Shown: positions 24,390 through 34,262, counted from the first letter of the stretch. The stretch: 64,000 bases of DNA from Taishania sp964580465 (GCA_964580465.1 CAZOKJ010000011.1:1-64000); one strand, 5' to 3'. Numbers and translations are program-made. The notes: generated by a model not told the origin, from the sequence alone.

Positions 24390-26825
24390 ATGAAATCTTT
24401 ATATCTTTTATTCGTTATTTTTGTATTCACCAATTTTTTAGCCACTTCTCAAACCATTGTTTCTGGAGAAATTTTTGACAAAAAAAATGATACTCCCATT
24501 GAATTTGCTTCTGTACGTTTGTTTTCTTCAAAGGATTCTACAATGAAGGAAGGAGCTTTTACAAATGAAAAAGGGAAGTTTTTATTTGAAGCAATAACAA
24601 AAGGAAAATATTACCTTGTTGTTTCTTTTGCGGGTTTTGAAAGTTCAACGATTTCTGGTGTTATTATCACAGATCAACCTTCTTATTCTGTTGGTAAAAT
24701 TATGTTGTCACCATTAGATTTTAAAGAATTGGGTGGAGTAGAAGTAGTGGGTGAATTGCAAACATTACAAGCTGGTATTGACAAAAAGGTGTACAATGTA
24801 GATCAAGATGTTGCAGCAAGAGGCGCTGGGGCAGATGAAGTATTGAGTAATATCCCATCTGTTACTTTAGACGAAGAGGGTAGAGTAACATTGAGAGGAG
24901 ATGGTAGTGTAACGGTTCTAATCAACGGCCAACCTAGTTCTTTAACAGGTGCAGGAGGGAATTTATTAAGCAGTATTCCCGCTAGTTCGATTGAACGCAT
25001 TGAAATTGTGACAAATCCATCAGCAAAATACGACCCAGATGGTACCTCAGGTATCATCAATATCGTTTTGAAGAAAAATAAAATTAGAGGAATAAATGGT
25101 CAAGTGTCTGCTACAGGCGGCTTACCAGGGCATGATCATAAATTAAGTGCAGCGTTGAATTTTAGAAATGATAAAATCAGTGCTTTTGCTTCTTATGCTT
25201 TTGATTACATGGAAGGTTATCGCAACAATTTTAGTTCTATTGAGCGTATCTTAACGCCAGATTCGAGCATGTACTTGGATCAATTTAGAATTGGTCGTGA
25301 TTTTAGAAGAGGACACATGGCTCGCCTTGGATTGGATTGGTTTATTAATAATCAAAGTACAATTGGTTTTTCTACCAGTGGAAGTTTAAACGCACATACA
25401 CGCTCTGGAGGCCAACTTAACTCACAGTATTTTAAAGCTGATTCATTGACCAATTTTTGGCAGCGTATTTCTCGAGAACCAACTAACAGAAAAAACATTG
25501 ATGCTAATTTATATTACAATTACAATTTGAAAGGAGATAAAGGAAAACTATCTTCAAGTGTCAACTATTCTACGAATAATCGTTCTGAAGAAGGGCATTT
25601 TAGTCAAGAATCTTTTATTTCTAATAAATTACCAATTGTTGACAATCCGCTTTACCAAAATCAATTTTCATCAGGAGCAAACGGCATTTTTACAGGTCAA
25701 GTAGATTTTGAACAAATTGTTCCTAAAATCAAAGCCCGTTACGAAGTTGGAGCAAAAACGATTTTAAGAAGCGAAAATTTAAGAGCTAGTTCTAACACCT
25801 TTGATTATGCTCAAAATGCTTATGTGGAGGATACTTTTTCAACGTTTGACTACAAATACAATGAAAATGTTTTCAGTGTTTATGGTGTTTTTGGCCAAGA
25901 ATTAGGCAAATTCAAATACCAAGTAGGTTTGAGAGGTGAGTATGTTTTACAAGATCCTAAATTATTAAATTCTTCGACTTCATACCGTAAAGAATACACT
26001 CAATTGTATCCATCTGCACATGTTAAATATGCTTTGGCTCGCTTTTCTGAATTGAGTTTGGGATATTCTCGTCGCGTTAATCGCCCAAGTTCATGGGATT
26101 TGAACCCATTTGCTAATTATTCGGATCCTTTTAACTTACGTGTTGGAAATCCTAGTTTAAAACCTGAATTTATTCACTCAGTCGATATAGGATATTCGCA
26201 TATATTCTCTAAATTAACAATTACTTCAAGTGTTTATTACCGACATACATCAGATGTTATTCAACGTGTTAAAGTATTCTACAACGATAAGGCGGCAGCT
26301 GTTACAATGGCAAATATTGACAATAGTCAAACAACAGGTATAGAATTAGTTTTGCAATACCGACCGTTTTCTTGGTGGAAAAATACGTTTTCTTTTAACG
26401 GAAACTACATTGTTTATGCAGATAATGGAGTGGGTACGAATTGGAATAACAAAGGTTTTAACTGGGGAATTAAATACACTGGTTCTTTTGATTTTTGGAA
26501 GAAAACAGCTACAGTGCAATTAAATGCTGTTTATAATGCGCCACGTGTTACAGCACAAGGAACAATTTACATGTGGAATTTTGTTGACGTTTCTGTTCAA
26601 AAGCAGTTTTTTGATAAGAAATTAGTTGTAGGCTTGAAGTTCGCTGATGTTTTTGACATCAAAGGATTTAGAATGAAAGTCAATCAACCAACGTTGAAAC
26701 AAGAATCGAAATTTGATTTTCAAACGCAACGTGTTTACTTGACGTTGACGTATAAATTTGGTAAAATGGATATTTCCAACAAGCAAATGCCTAAAGATGG
26801 CGAAGGTGGTGGTGGAGATTTCTAA
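24390..26825 (+). CDS. TonB-dependent-receptor-like outer-membrane protein with carboxypeptidase-regulatory-like domain
   Basis: An 811-residue protein. After the signal peptide (to about 20) comes a CarboxypepD_reg-like beta domain (VSGEIFDKKNDTPIEFASV, about 22-110). A plug-like domain follows (about 120-225, with LSNIPSVTLDEEGRVTLRG and SIERIEIVTNPSAKYDPDG), then a long beta-barrel of the OMP_b-brl_3 type ending near the Gly/Asp-rich C-terminus. There is no SusD partner, so it is not a classical glycan-uptake pair. The ligand is unknown. A downstream terminator closes the unit. Confidence 0.88.
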   Translation: MKSLYLLFVIFVFTNFLATSQTIVSGEIFDKKNDTPIEFASVRLFSSKDSTMKEGAFTNEKGKFLFEAITKGKYYLVVSFAGFESSTISGVIITDQPSYSVGKIMLSPLDFKELGGVEVVGELQTLQAGIDKKVYNVDQDVAARGAGADEVLSNIPSVTLDEEGRVTLRGDGSVTVLINGQPSSLTGAGGNLLSSIPASSIERIEIVTNPSAKYDPDGTSGIINIVLKKNKIRGINGQVSATGGLPGHDHKLSAALNFRNDKISAFASYAFDYMEGYRNNFSSIERILTPDSSMYLDQFRIGRDFRRGHMARLGLDWFINNQSTIGFSTSGSLNAHTRSGGQLNSQYFKADSLTNFWQRISREPTNRKNIDANLYYNYNLKGDKGKLSSSVNYSTNNRSEEGHFSQESFISNKLPIVDNPLYQNQFSSGANGIFTGQVDFEQIVPKIKARYEVGAKTILRSENLRASSNTFDYAQNAYVEDTFSTFDYKYNENVFSVYGVFGQELGKFKYQVGLRGEYVLQDPKLLNSSTSYRKEYTQLYPSAHVKYALARFSELSLGYSRRVNRPSSWDLNPFANYSDPFNLRVGNPSLKPEFIHSVDIGYSHIFSKLTITSSVYYRHTSDVIQRVKVFYNDKAAAVTMANIDNSQTTGIELVLQYRPFSWWKNTFSFNGNYIVYADNGVGTNWNNKGFNWGIKYTGSFDFWKKTATVQLNAVYNAPRVTAQGTIYMWNFVDVSVQKQFFDKKLVVGLKFADVFDIKGFRMKVNQPTLKQESKFDFQTQRVYLTLTYKFGKMDISNKQMPKDGEGGGGDF

Positions 26826-26842
26826 ACGAAATCGATAGAAAC

Positions 26843-26870
26843 AAAAAAAGAGGCTTTTGCCTCTTTTTTT
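26843..26870. terminator. Bidirectional terminator
   Basis: AAAAAAAGAGGC and GCCTCTTTTTTT form a 12-base stem around a TTTT loop. It can serve the barrel gene on the plus strand and the small ORF on the minus strand. Confidence 0.85.
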
Positions 26871-26890
26871 TGTATTAGAAAAAATAACTA

Positions 26891-27058
26891 TCAATCAATT
26901 TTATTAGGCTCCATTTTAGCCTTTTCTTGTCGTTTGATTTGAACACCTAATCCTTTTAGCGCATCGTCAAAAGAGTTTGCTTTTTTCTCAAAATTGTGCC
27001 TCATTTTAACTTCGTTCAAACTGACTAACCTTGGGTTTATTTTTGTTTCTTTTTTCAT
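26891..27058 (-). CDS. Small basic protein, 55 residues
   Basis: An ATG-started minus-strand ORF that I translated by hand. It begins MKKETKINPRLVSLNEVKMR and ends KAKMEPNKID, with many Lys, Arg and Glu and no membrane segment. It fills an otherwise empty 360-base gap between convergent genes, and its stop lies about 20 bases before the shared terminator, as expected for a real last gene. No family is recognised. It could form a unit with the ABC exporter gene upstream, 130 bases away, or be independent. Confidence 0.55.
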   Translation of the reverse strand: MKKETKINPRLVSLNEVKMRHNFEKKANSFDDALKGLGVQIKRQEKAKMEPNKID

Positions 27059-27188
27059 GGCTGTTCATTTTCTGTAAAACTAAACAATTTTTGTACCATT
27101 ATTCAAATGAATGACTAAAATGCTTGTTTTATTGATTGTTTTGTACTTTATCGTTGTTGTTTTAAGTAAAACTGTCAAAATTGCAGGG

Positions 27189-28997
27189 CTATTTTTGCAA
27201 CTCAACTAGTCCAGCATAAGCACCGTTTTGCGTTACAAGCTCATCATGAGTGCCAGTTTCTACTATTTCACCATTGTTTAGAACAAAAATTTTGTCTGCA
27301 TTGCGAATAGTTGAAAGACGGTGAGCAATAACAAAACTTGTACGACCTTCCATTAATTTATCCAAAGCATCCTGAACTAATTTTTCAGACTCATTGTCTA
27401 ATGCCGATGTTGCCTCGTCCAAAATTAAAATAGTTGGATTTTTCAAAATAGCACGTGCTATTGCAATGCGTTGTTTCTGTCCTCCTGAAAGTTGAATCCC
27501 TCTGTCACCAACTTGTGTGTTAAAACCATCTGGAAACGATTGAATAAATTCCAACGCGTTTGCCTTTTTAGCTGCTTCGGTAATTTCTTCTAAACTAGCT
27601 TCAGGTTTACCAAAAGCAATGTTTTCTTGAATTGTTCCTGCAAATAACAACACCTCTTGAGGTACTATAGCAAGATGCTTACGCAAATGTTCTAAATCAA
27701 TTTCAGAAGCATTTACACCGTTGTATTGAATTGTTCCTGCTAACAGTGGGTAATAGTTTAAAAGCAAGGAAGCAATGGTAGATTTTCCTGCTCCTGATTG
27801 TCCCACAAAGGCAATTGTTTCATTGTGATTAACTTGAAAGGAAACATCTTTCAAAACTTTCATGTCAGGGCGTTGAGGATAAGCAAAAGCAACCTTGTTA
27901 AAAGTAATATTTCCTGTAATTGTTGGTTTTTCTTTGCCTTGATTCAAATCTTTTTCAGATTTTCCATTGATGATGAGTATTAAATTCTCAGTAGCGCCAA
28001 TTGATTTTTGGATTCCTGCATATAAGTCAGGAAGCGAACCAACAGATGCGCCCATCATAACAGTGTACATCACAAATGAAAAGAAATCGCCTGTACTCAT
28101 TTCAGGATTATCTCCTTGTGTCATTAACAATCCTTTCCAAATAATAAAAACGATTGCTCCGAATAAACAAAAAATGATAAATGAGATAAAAGCACCTCTC
28201 CATTTTCCACTTTTTACGTTTAAATCTCGTGTAGCTTGTGTAGATTTTTTAAATCGATTGAATACAAAAAGTTCGTTTGTAAAAGCTTTCACGTTGGCAA
28301 TACCCATTAACGCTTCTTCCAAAATAGAATTGGTTTCTGCTGAAAAATCTTGAGCTTGTCTGGATAATTTTTTAATGAACTTTCCAAAAATAACAGCAAC
28401 AATAGCCATAACAGGAACAGTAGCCAACATAATTAAAGCTAATTTCCACGAAAAGTAAAACAACAAAATAACACCACCAATAACAATGACCAATTGACGG
28501 AAAAATTCCGCAATAGTCGTGCGCATTGTTTCTTGAATTTGTGTAATATCATTAGAGATTCTACTCGTTAATTCACCTACTTTGTTACTGTTAAAGAAAT
28601 CCATCGGCATGTAAACCAATTTGCTAAACGCATCGTTTTTCATATCGCGTAAAGCATTTTCAGTAACATTTGTAAATAATACAACTCTAAAATAAGAAAA
28701 CAGTGATTGAGCAACAAACATTAACAACAACAAAAAAGCAACGGTATTGATGTTGGTCAGGTCTAAATTTGTTGACAACTCACTGGATTGCATTGGGCTA
28801 ACATTGGTGCCACCTAACAATTGTCCCATTAAATAAGGGAAAGCAAAACCAGCTCCAGTGGAAAGCACTAAGAAAATCCATCCTATCAAAAAGCTTGTAC
28901 TATATGGTTTTAAGTAGGTTAAAATTCCTTTGGCGGTGGAAATGGTTTCTTTGGTTATTTTAATTTTTTCTTTTTTGTTGTTCTTAGGTCGCATCAT
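27189..28997 (-). CDS. ABC exporter, fused permease/ATPase (MsbA/BmrA-like)
   Basis: A 602-residue half-transporter with a six-helix membrane domain (about 30-330). The ATPase domain (about 360-600) has Walker A GQSGAGKSTI, Q-loop IVPQEVLLFAGT, signature LSGGQKQR, Walker B ILILDEATSALD and the H-loop histidine in VIAHRLSTI. It should act as a homodimer exporting lipid or drugs. Bacteroidota have several such paralogues and the substrate cannot be assigned. Two ATGs (28997 and 28994) are equivalent. Confidence 0.92.
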   Translation of the reverse strand: MMRPKNNKKEKIKITKETISTAKGILTYLKPYSTSFLIGWIFLVLSTGAGFAFPYLMGQLLGGTNVSPMQSSELSTNLDLTNINTVAFLLLLMFVAQSLFSYFRVVLFTNVTENALRDMKNDAFSKLVYMPMDFFNSNKVGELTSRISNDITQIQETMRTTIAEFFRQLVIVIGGVILLFYFSWKLALIMLATVPVMAIVAVIFGKFIKKLSRQAQDFSAETNSILEEALMGIANVKAFTNELFVFNRFKKSTQATRDLNVKSGKWRGAFISFIIFCLFGAIVFIIWKGLLMTQGDNPEMSTGDFFSFVMYTVMMGASVGSLPDLYAGIQKSIGATENLILIINGKSEKDLNQGKEKPTITGNITFNKVAFAYPQRPDMKVLKDVSFQVNHNETIAFVGQSGAGKSTIASLLLNYYPLLAGTIQYNGVNASEIDLEHLRKHLAIVPQEVLLFAGTIQENIAFGKPEASLEEITEAAKKANALEFIQSFPDGFNTQVGDRGIQLSGGQKQRIAIARAILKNPTILILDEATSALDNESEKLVQDALDKLMEGRTSFVIAHRLSTIRNADKIFVLNNGEIVETGTHDELVTQNGAYAGLVELQK

Positions 28998-29065
28998 AGC
29001 ATAAAAAAATGAAGTACAAAAATAACAATTAAAGCCAAGAAAGCATAAATAGGAATGTTTTTTTT

Positions 29066-29095
29066 CTTGATGAATTTAAAAAACGAGTATATTTG
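29066..29095 (+). promoter_or_regulatory. Promoter of the aldehyde dehydrogenase gene
   Basis: CTTG (29066-29069), 18 bases, TATATTTG (29088-29095), predicting a leader of about 25 bases before ATG 29127. A second possible box (ACATTTTG, 29115-29122) sits closer to the start. Confidence 0.6.
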
Positions 29096-29126
29096 TTCTT
29101 TGACAACCGATAACACATTTTGTATC

Positions 29127-30569
29127 ATGCAAAAACTTCAAAACTTTATTAATGGGCACTATGTTTCTCCATTAAATGAACAATATATTGATAATTATGA
29201 ACCAGCAACTGGGCAAGTTTACTCTTTGATTCCAAACTCAGATGCAAAAGATGTTGAACTAGCTGTAGAAGCTGCAAAAAAAGCGTTTCCTATTTGGGCA
29301 GCCCTTAGCATTGAAGAGCGAGGGAAAATTTTAATGCGTGTAGCGGATGGCATTCGTCAACGAATGGATGAATTTGTTGCAGCTGAATCACGCGACAATG
29401 GTAAGCCTGTATCACTAGCAGCTCATGTGGATATTCCTCGTGCTATTTCAAATTTTGAATTTTTTGCTACTGCTATTCAGCATTTTGCTAGTGAATCGCA
29501 TTACATGGAAGGAATAGGAGTGAATTACACATTGCGCAAACCAATAGGAGTAGTGGGGTGTATTTCACCATGGAATTTACCATTGTATTTATTTTCTTGG
29601 AAGATTGCTCCTGCCTTGGCTGCTGGAAATTGCGTAGTGGCTAAACCTTCAGAAGTTACTCCTTATACGGCTTATTTGTTGGGTGAAATTTGCAAAGAAG
29701 CAGGGGTGCCAGATGGTGTTTTGAATATCTTACACGGTTTAGGTGGCTCTGTTGGAGATGCGATTATCAAACACCCTGAAATCAAAGCTATTTCCTTTAC
29801 AGGAGGAACTGTTACTGGAGAATACATCGCTCGAACTGCTGCTCCAATGTTTAAAAAATTAAGCTTGGAATTGGGTGGGAAAAATCCAAATGTCATTTTT
29901 GCAGATTGTGATTTTGATGAAATGTTGAAGGTTACTTTGCGTTCATCTTTTGCTAATCAAGGGCAAATTTGTTTGTGTGGCTCTCGTATCTTTGTTGAAC
30001 GACCTATTTATGATAAATTCAAAGAAGCTTTTGTGGAAAAAGTGAGTAAGATGAAGGTTTCTTATCCTACGGATAAAGATGCGCGTTTAGGAGCCTTGGT
30101 TTCTAAGTCGCACATGGAAAAAGTGTTGGCTTACATTGAATTAGCTAAAGAGGAAGGTGGAACAGTGTTAACAGGTGGTGAGCAAGTACATTTAGATGCT
30201 CCTTATGACAAGGGGTATTACATTCGTCCAACTGTTATTGAAGGCTTGGCTTTTGATTGTAGAACAAATCAAGAAGAAATATTTGGGCCAGTTGTAACAA
30301 TTACTCCTTTTGATACAGAAGAGGAAGTATTGATGATGGCTAATTCAGTCAAATATGGTTTAAGTGCTACTTTATGGACAAATAATTTACAACGAGCACA
30401 CCGCGTAGCAGATAAAATTGAAGCTGGAATTATTTGGATTAATGAATGGTTAATTCGTGATCTTCGCACGCCTTTTGGTGGTGCAAAAGCTTCTGGTGTA
30501 GGCCGTGAAGGAGGATGGGAAGCTTTGCGTTTTTTTACTGAACCTAAGAACGTGTTTGTGAAATATTAA
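29127..30569 (+). CDS. Aldehyde dehydrogenase, aminomuconate/hydroxymuconate-semialdehyde type
   Basis: An NAD-dependent dehydrogenase of 480 residues from ATG 29127; the upstream in-frame extension to 29055 crosses the promoter. It shows the cofactor site SPWNLPL with KPSEVTP, the catalytic Glu in LELGGKNPNV, and the catalytic Cys in QGQICLCGSRIFV. That CLCGSRIF signature and IIWINEWLIRDLRTPFGG resemble the ALDH8A1/2-aminomuconic semialdehyde dehydrogenase branch of tryptophan (kynurenine) or catechol meta-cleavage breakdown. A 3-oxoadipyl-CoA-thiolase-like gene follows two genes on. Other kynurenine genes are not in view, so the substrate stays tentative. Confidence 0.85.
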   Translation: MQKLQNFINGHYVSPLNEQYIDNYEPATGQVYSLIPNSDAKDVELAVEAAKKAFPIWAALSIEERGKILMRVADGIRQRMDEFVAAESRDNGKPVSLAAHVDIPRAISNFEFFATAIQHFASESHYMEGIGVNYTLRKPIGVVGCISPWNLPLYLFSWKIAPALAAGNCVVAKPSEVTPYTAYLLGEICKEAGVPDGVLNILHGLGGSVGDAIIKHPEIKAISFTGGTVTGEYIARTAAPMFKKLSLELGGKNPNVIFADCDFDEMLKVTLRSSFANQGQICLCGSRIFVERPIYDKFKEAFVEKVSKMKVSYPTDKDARLGALVSKSHMEKVLAYIELAKEEGGTVLTGGEQVHLDAPYDKGYYIRPTVIEGLAFDCRTNQEEIFGPVVTITPFDTEEEVLMMANSVKYGLSATLWTNNLQRAHRVADKIEAGIIWINEWLIRDLRTPFGGAKASGVGREGGWEALRFFTEPKNVFVKY

Positions 30570-30633
30570 CACAAAATCTGAGATTATTAAGTAATAATGG
30601 CATTGCTTTTGAAGTAATATAGAAAAAGATAAC

Positions 30634-31266
30634 ATGAAAGTAATAGGAATTATCACTGCGTTATTGATAACTCACTTGGGATATTCACAAGTTGATTTAC
30701 TCAATACATCATTAACTGTTTCAACTAAAAAAATAGCTTATATTGCCTATAACAATGAGTTGAAAATAAATGGTTTAAATATAGATGCTTCAACTTATAT
30801 TTTAAGTAGAGGAGAGCGTTTAAATCGCTACGATAGTATTTTTGCTTATATACCAATGTTGCCAATTGAAACGGATACGTTGACCATAGTGCATCAAGGA
30901 AAAGAAGCTGCTAAAATTGTTTATTCGATAGAGCATTTGTTAGAGCCTAAAATTGTTTTTGGAGACATAAAAGGAAGTGAAGTGAGTGTTGAAGAATTGC
31001 TTGAAAATCCTGGTTTACACGTGAGCTATGAACCTCAATATGCCATTGCTAATTATTATGTGAGTGCTTGTGAATTAATCATCACTCCACTTGGAAAAAA
31101 ATCAAAAACGATGATTATTTATGGCAATGCTTTTTCGCCTAAACAATTGAAAACTATTTCAAAATTAAAACCTGGCGACCGATTATTGTTTAACCAAGGT
31201 GTGATAAGTGATTTTTTACAATATAACGAAGAGAAAATGTTTGGCCTCACGTTAATTGTGAAATAA
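30634..31266 (+). CDS. Secreted protein resembling the GldM C-terminal domain
   Basis: A 210-residue protein with a signal peptide (to about GYSQ). The body is beta-rich, with segments that recall the C-terminal immunoglobulin-like domains of the gliding/T9SS motor protein GldM (KIVFGDIKGSEVSVEELL, and a late KLKPGDRLLFNQGVI). It has no membrane helix and no GldM N-terminal part. I infer a relation from pattern alone; the role is unknown. It lies between the aldehyde dehydrogenase and a terminator. Confidence 0.6.
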   Translation: MKVIGIITALLITHLGYSQVDLLNTSLTVSTKKIAYIAYNNELKINGLNIDASTYILSRGERLNRYDSIFAYIPMLPIETDTLTIVHQGKEAAKIVYSIEHLLEPKIVFGDIKGSEVSVEELLENPGLHVSYEPQYAIANYYVSACELIITPLGKKSKTMIIYGNAFSPKQLKTISKLKPGDRLLFNQGVISDFLQYNEEKMFGLTLIVK

Positions 31267-31325
31267 CAATAAGAGTTGAGATATTAACAAACAATATAAT
31301 AACTATTTAAAAAGTGAAAAAAAAC

Positions 31326-31355
31326 AGTGGTTTCGCTTTAAATACCACTATTTTT
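31326..31355 (+). terminator. Terminator after the GldM-C-like gene
   Basis: AGTGGT (31326-31331) and ACCACT (31344-31349), followed by ATTTTTATT. A modest 6-base GC-bearing stem. Confidence 0.5.
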
Positions 31356-31390
31356 ATTAAATTAGTCGCAAAAATTAGAGAACTAGAACT

Positions 31391-32599
31391 ATGTCTAAAG
31401 AAGTATATTTAATTGACGGTGTACGTACAGCTATTGGTAATTTTGGTGGAACATTGGCGCCTGTTAGAACAGATGATTTAGCAGCAATAACGATAAAAGG
31501 ATTGATGGAAAGACATCTTAACTTAGATCCAATGCTAATTGAAGATGTTATTTTAGGTTGTGCCAATCAAGCAGGAGAGGACAACCGCAATGTTGCTCGT
31601 ATGGCAGGATTGTTAGCAGGTTTACCTTTTCAAGTAGCAGGAGAAACTGTCAATCGTTTATGTGCTTCTGGTTTAGCTTCAGTAATGAATGCTACTCGTG
31701 CCATTAAAGATGGAGCGGGAGATATTTATATTGCTGGAGGTGTTGAAAACATGACAAGAGGTCCATGGGTGATTTCTAAATCTTCATCTGCTTTTGGTCG
31801 CGATTCTGAAATGCACGACACTTCTTTTGGATGGCGTTTTATCAATCCTAAAATGGAGGAATTGTATGGAACGGATTCCATGGGGAATACAGCTGAAAAT
31901 TTAGCTGAATTATACAATATTAGCAAAGAAGATCAGGATAAATTTGCATTGTGGTCACAGCAAAAAGCTACAGCAGCCAGAGAAAATGGCATTTTTGCTG
32001 AAGAAATTGTTCCAGTTGTTATTCCTCAACGCAAAAAAGACCCAATTATTTTTGATCAAGATGAATTCATTCGTCCTTCAACAACGATGGAAGGTTTAAC
32101 AGGATTGCGTCCGGCATTTAAGAAAGATGGTACAGTTACCGCAGGTAATGCATCAGGGTTAAATGATGGTTCTGCAGCGTTATTATTGGCATCAGATGAA
32201 GCGGTAAAAAATCACGATTTGAAACCAATCGCTCGCATTGTTGACGGTGCTGTTGCTGGTGTTGAACCTCGCATCATGGGAATTGGACCTGTTTATGCAA
32301 CGGAAAAAGTATTGGCTCGCACTGGTTTAACTTTGGATGATATGGATGTTATTGAGTTGAATGAAGCATTTGCAGCTCAAGTATTGGCTTGTACTCGCAA
32401 AATGGGCTTAGCTGATAATGATCCTAGAATCAATCCAAATGGTGGAGCAATTGCATTGGGACACCCACTTGGTGTGAGTGGTGCTCGTATTTTATTGTCG
32501 GCTGCTCGTCAATTGCAACGCACTGGAAAGCGTTATGCTTTGGTAACAATGTGTATCGGAGTTGGACAAGGATATGCTGCAATTATTGAACGCGTTTAA
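31391..32599 (+). CDS. Acetyl-CoA acyltransferase (3-oxoadipyl-CoA thiolase-like)
   Basis: A 402-residue degradative thiolase. The acyl-binding Cys lies in VNRLCASGL (about residue 90). The His and Cys of the second half are in GGAIALGHPLGVSGAR and TMCIGVGQG. The length near 400 and the N-terminal IDGVRTAIGNFGGTLAPVR are characteristic of PcaF/PaaJ thiolases, which cleave 3-oxoadipyl-CoA from aromatic degradation. Use in ordinary beta-oxidation is also possible. A separate, shorter thiolase is at 46628. Confidence 0.88.
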   Translation: MSKEVYLIDGVRTAIGNFGGTLAPVRTDDLAAITIKGLMERHLNLDPMLIEDVILGCANQAGEDNRNVARMAGLLAGLPFQVAGETVNRLCASGLASVMNATRAIKDGAGDIYIAGGVENMTRGPWVISKSSSAFGRDSEMHDTSFGWRFINPKMEELYGTDSMGNTAENLAELYNISKEDQDKFALWSQQKATAARENGIFAEEIVPVVIPQRKKDPIIFDQDEFIRPSTTMEGLTGLRPAFKKDGTVTAGNASGLNDGSAALLLASDEAVKNHDLKPIARIVDGAVAGVEPRIMGIGPVYATEKVLARTGLTLDDMDVIELNEAFAAQVLACTRKMGLADNDPRINPNGGAIALGHPLGVSGARILLSAARQLQRTGKRYALVTMCIGVGQGYAAIIERV

Positions 32600-32648
32600 T
32601 ACGAATTCTCACACAAACGTATTTTATTAACTTTCATATGTAACACCC

Positions 32649-34262
32649 ATGAAAACTACTTTTAGAAAACAACGACAAATGTGGCTTGGTACCATGGTTG
32701 TATTAGGAACAATGGTTTCTTTTGTTTCGTGTAAAAAAGATACACGTTGGAATAGTAATTGGGTGTTGCCTTTGGTGAATGATACATTGGATTTAAAAAA
32801 CTTTGTAAATGATTCCACTTTATCTGTAAACAATGGCTTGTATGTCTTGGATTTAAAGCGAAATATTTACAATTTCAATTTAACTGATATTGTAGCAATT
32901 CCTGATACTGTCATAACTCGTGTCGTTCCGATGCCTTTTAATAACTTAACAGTTAATCCAGGATTTGAATTTTATAATAAAGTTGAAGAACACCTGCTTG
33001 ATTTACAAGATTTGGAATTAAAGTTGATAAAGTTAAAATCAGGAAAAATTGATTTTGAGCTAACTAATCCCGTTGAAACAGGGGTGTTTGTTACCGTTCA
33101 ATTGCCAGGTGTTTATAAAAATGGAGTTGTTTTAGAAGAAACAATTTTTGTTGAATCTGGAACAATTGCCCATCCTACAGTAAAAAAATCGAGTGTAAAT
33201 TTGGCTGAATGTGAAATTAATTTGACCGGTAAATTTGGAAATTCCTTTAATAAATTACAGTCACTAGTTAAGATTAAATCTGACCCAAATGGCAATTCAG
33301 TTGTTATTAAAAATACACATGTTTTCAATGTCCACTCAAAATTTGGTGATGTGCAATTGGACTATGCGCGAGGTTATTTTGGAAATCGTGAGTTAAAGGA
33401 TACAAGCACGTTTAATTTTGACTTACTAACTAAAATTACAGCTGGCTCAATTGATTTACAAAATGCTTCAGTGAAATTAATTCTTGAAAATGGAATCAAA
33501 GTAGGAGCAAAGGGAATCGTTCAATTTGCAAAAAACTATAATTTGAACACCGGTGGAATTGTTTCTTTAACAGGAGGAAGCATGAACAATGAGTTTACTA
33601 TTGATCAACCTACTGGTAGTTATGCTACTTTACAACCTTCTGTCAGAGAGTTACTTTTCAATTCTAGTAATAGTAATGTGAAACAATTTATTGAAAATTT
33701 AGGGGTTAAAAATGAAGTTTCCTATAAATTGAAATTAAATCCTTGGGGCAATACTACCGCAGGATGGAATGAAGTGTTTCCACAAAGTCGTTTACGCTTA
33801 ACGTTGGAGGCACAATTGCCTTTAGCGTTTCGAATGGATAACTTAACAATTCGCGATACTTTTGCGATTAATTTTCAGCAAAAAGAAAATAAAACACATG
33901 CTGAATCAGGAGTTTTACAAATTCTTGTGGACAATGCTTTTCCGATGGCAGCTAAATTGAAAGTTAGCTTTTTGGATGAAAATAAAAACGTATTAACAAC
34001 TGTTGATGCAACGCAAGATATTGCTTCATCTTTATATGGCGAGTTAAATGCACAAGGTCTGTTCCACAAGACATCAACGGTGGATATTCCACTTTCAAAA
34101 GAGGTCGTTACTTCAATCAACGATGCAAAAAGCATGATAATTCAAGCACAGTTTAATACACCTGCACCTGGAAATAGCACCAATCAAACAGTATTTATTC
34201 CGGCTGACGCTTATATGTCCATAAAAGCGAAAGCTAAAATTGGACTAAAAATGGTATTGTAA
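32649..34262 (+). CDS. Large hypothetical lipoprotein
   Basis: A 537-residue protein with a lipobox (VSFVSC followed by KKD). The body is almost entirely beta-strand pattern with repeated amphipathic segments, suggesting several beta-sandwich domains on the cell surface or in the periplasm. A Lys-rich start after the lipobox is common in Bacteroidota lipoproteins, but no SusD-like helical repeats are visible. No family recognised. It follows the thiolase by 49 bases and may be transcribed with it. Confidence 0.72.
   Translation: MKTTFRKQRQMWLGTMVVLGTMVSFVSCKKDTRWNSNWVLPLVNDTLDLKNFVNDSTLSVNNGLYVLDLKRNIYNFNLTDIVAIPDTVITRVVPMPFNNLTVNPGFEFYNKVEEHLLDLQDLELKLIKLKSGKIDFELTNPVETGVFVTVQLPGVYKNGVVLEETIFVESGTIAHPTVKKSSVNLAECEINLTGKFGNSFNKLQSLVKIKSDPNGNSVVIKNTHVFNVHSKFGDVQLDYARGYFGNRELKDTSTFNFDLLTKITAGSIDLQNASVKLILENGIKVGAKGIVQFAKNYNLNTGGIVSLTGGSMNNEFTIDQPTGSYATLQPSVRELLFNSSNSNVKQFIENLGVKNEVSYKLKLNPWGNTTAGWNEVFPQSRLRLTLEAQLPLAFRMDNLTIRDTFAINFQQKENKTHAESGVLQILVDNAFPMAAKLKVSFLDENKNVLTTVDATQDIASSLYGELNAQGLFHKTSTVDIPLSKEVVTSINDAKSMIIQAQFNTPAPGNSTNQTVFIPADAYMSIKAKAKIGLKMVL

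Noticed and set aside
27967..28353. 128-codon open frame opposite the ABC exporter
   Set aside because: It mirrors the membrane domain of the exporter on the other strand, with no independent promoter or recognised family.
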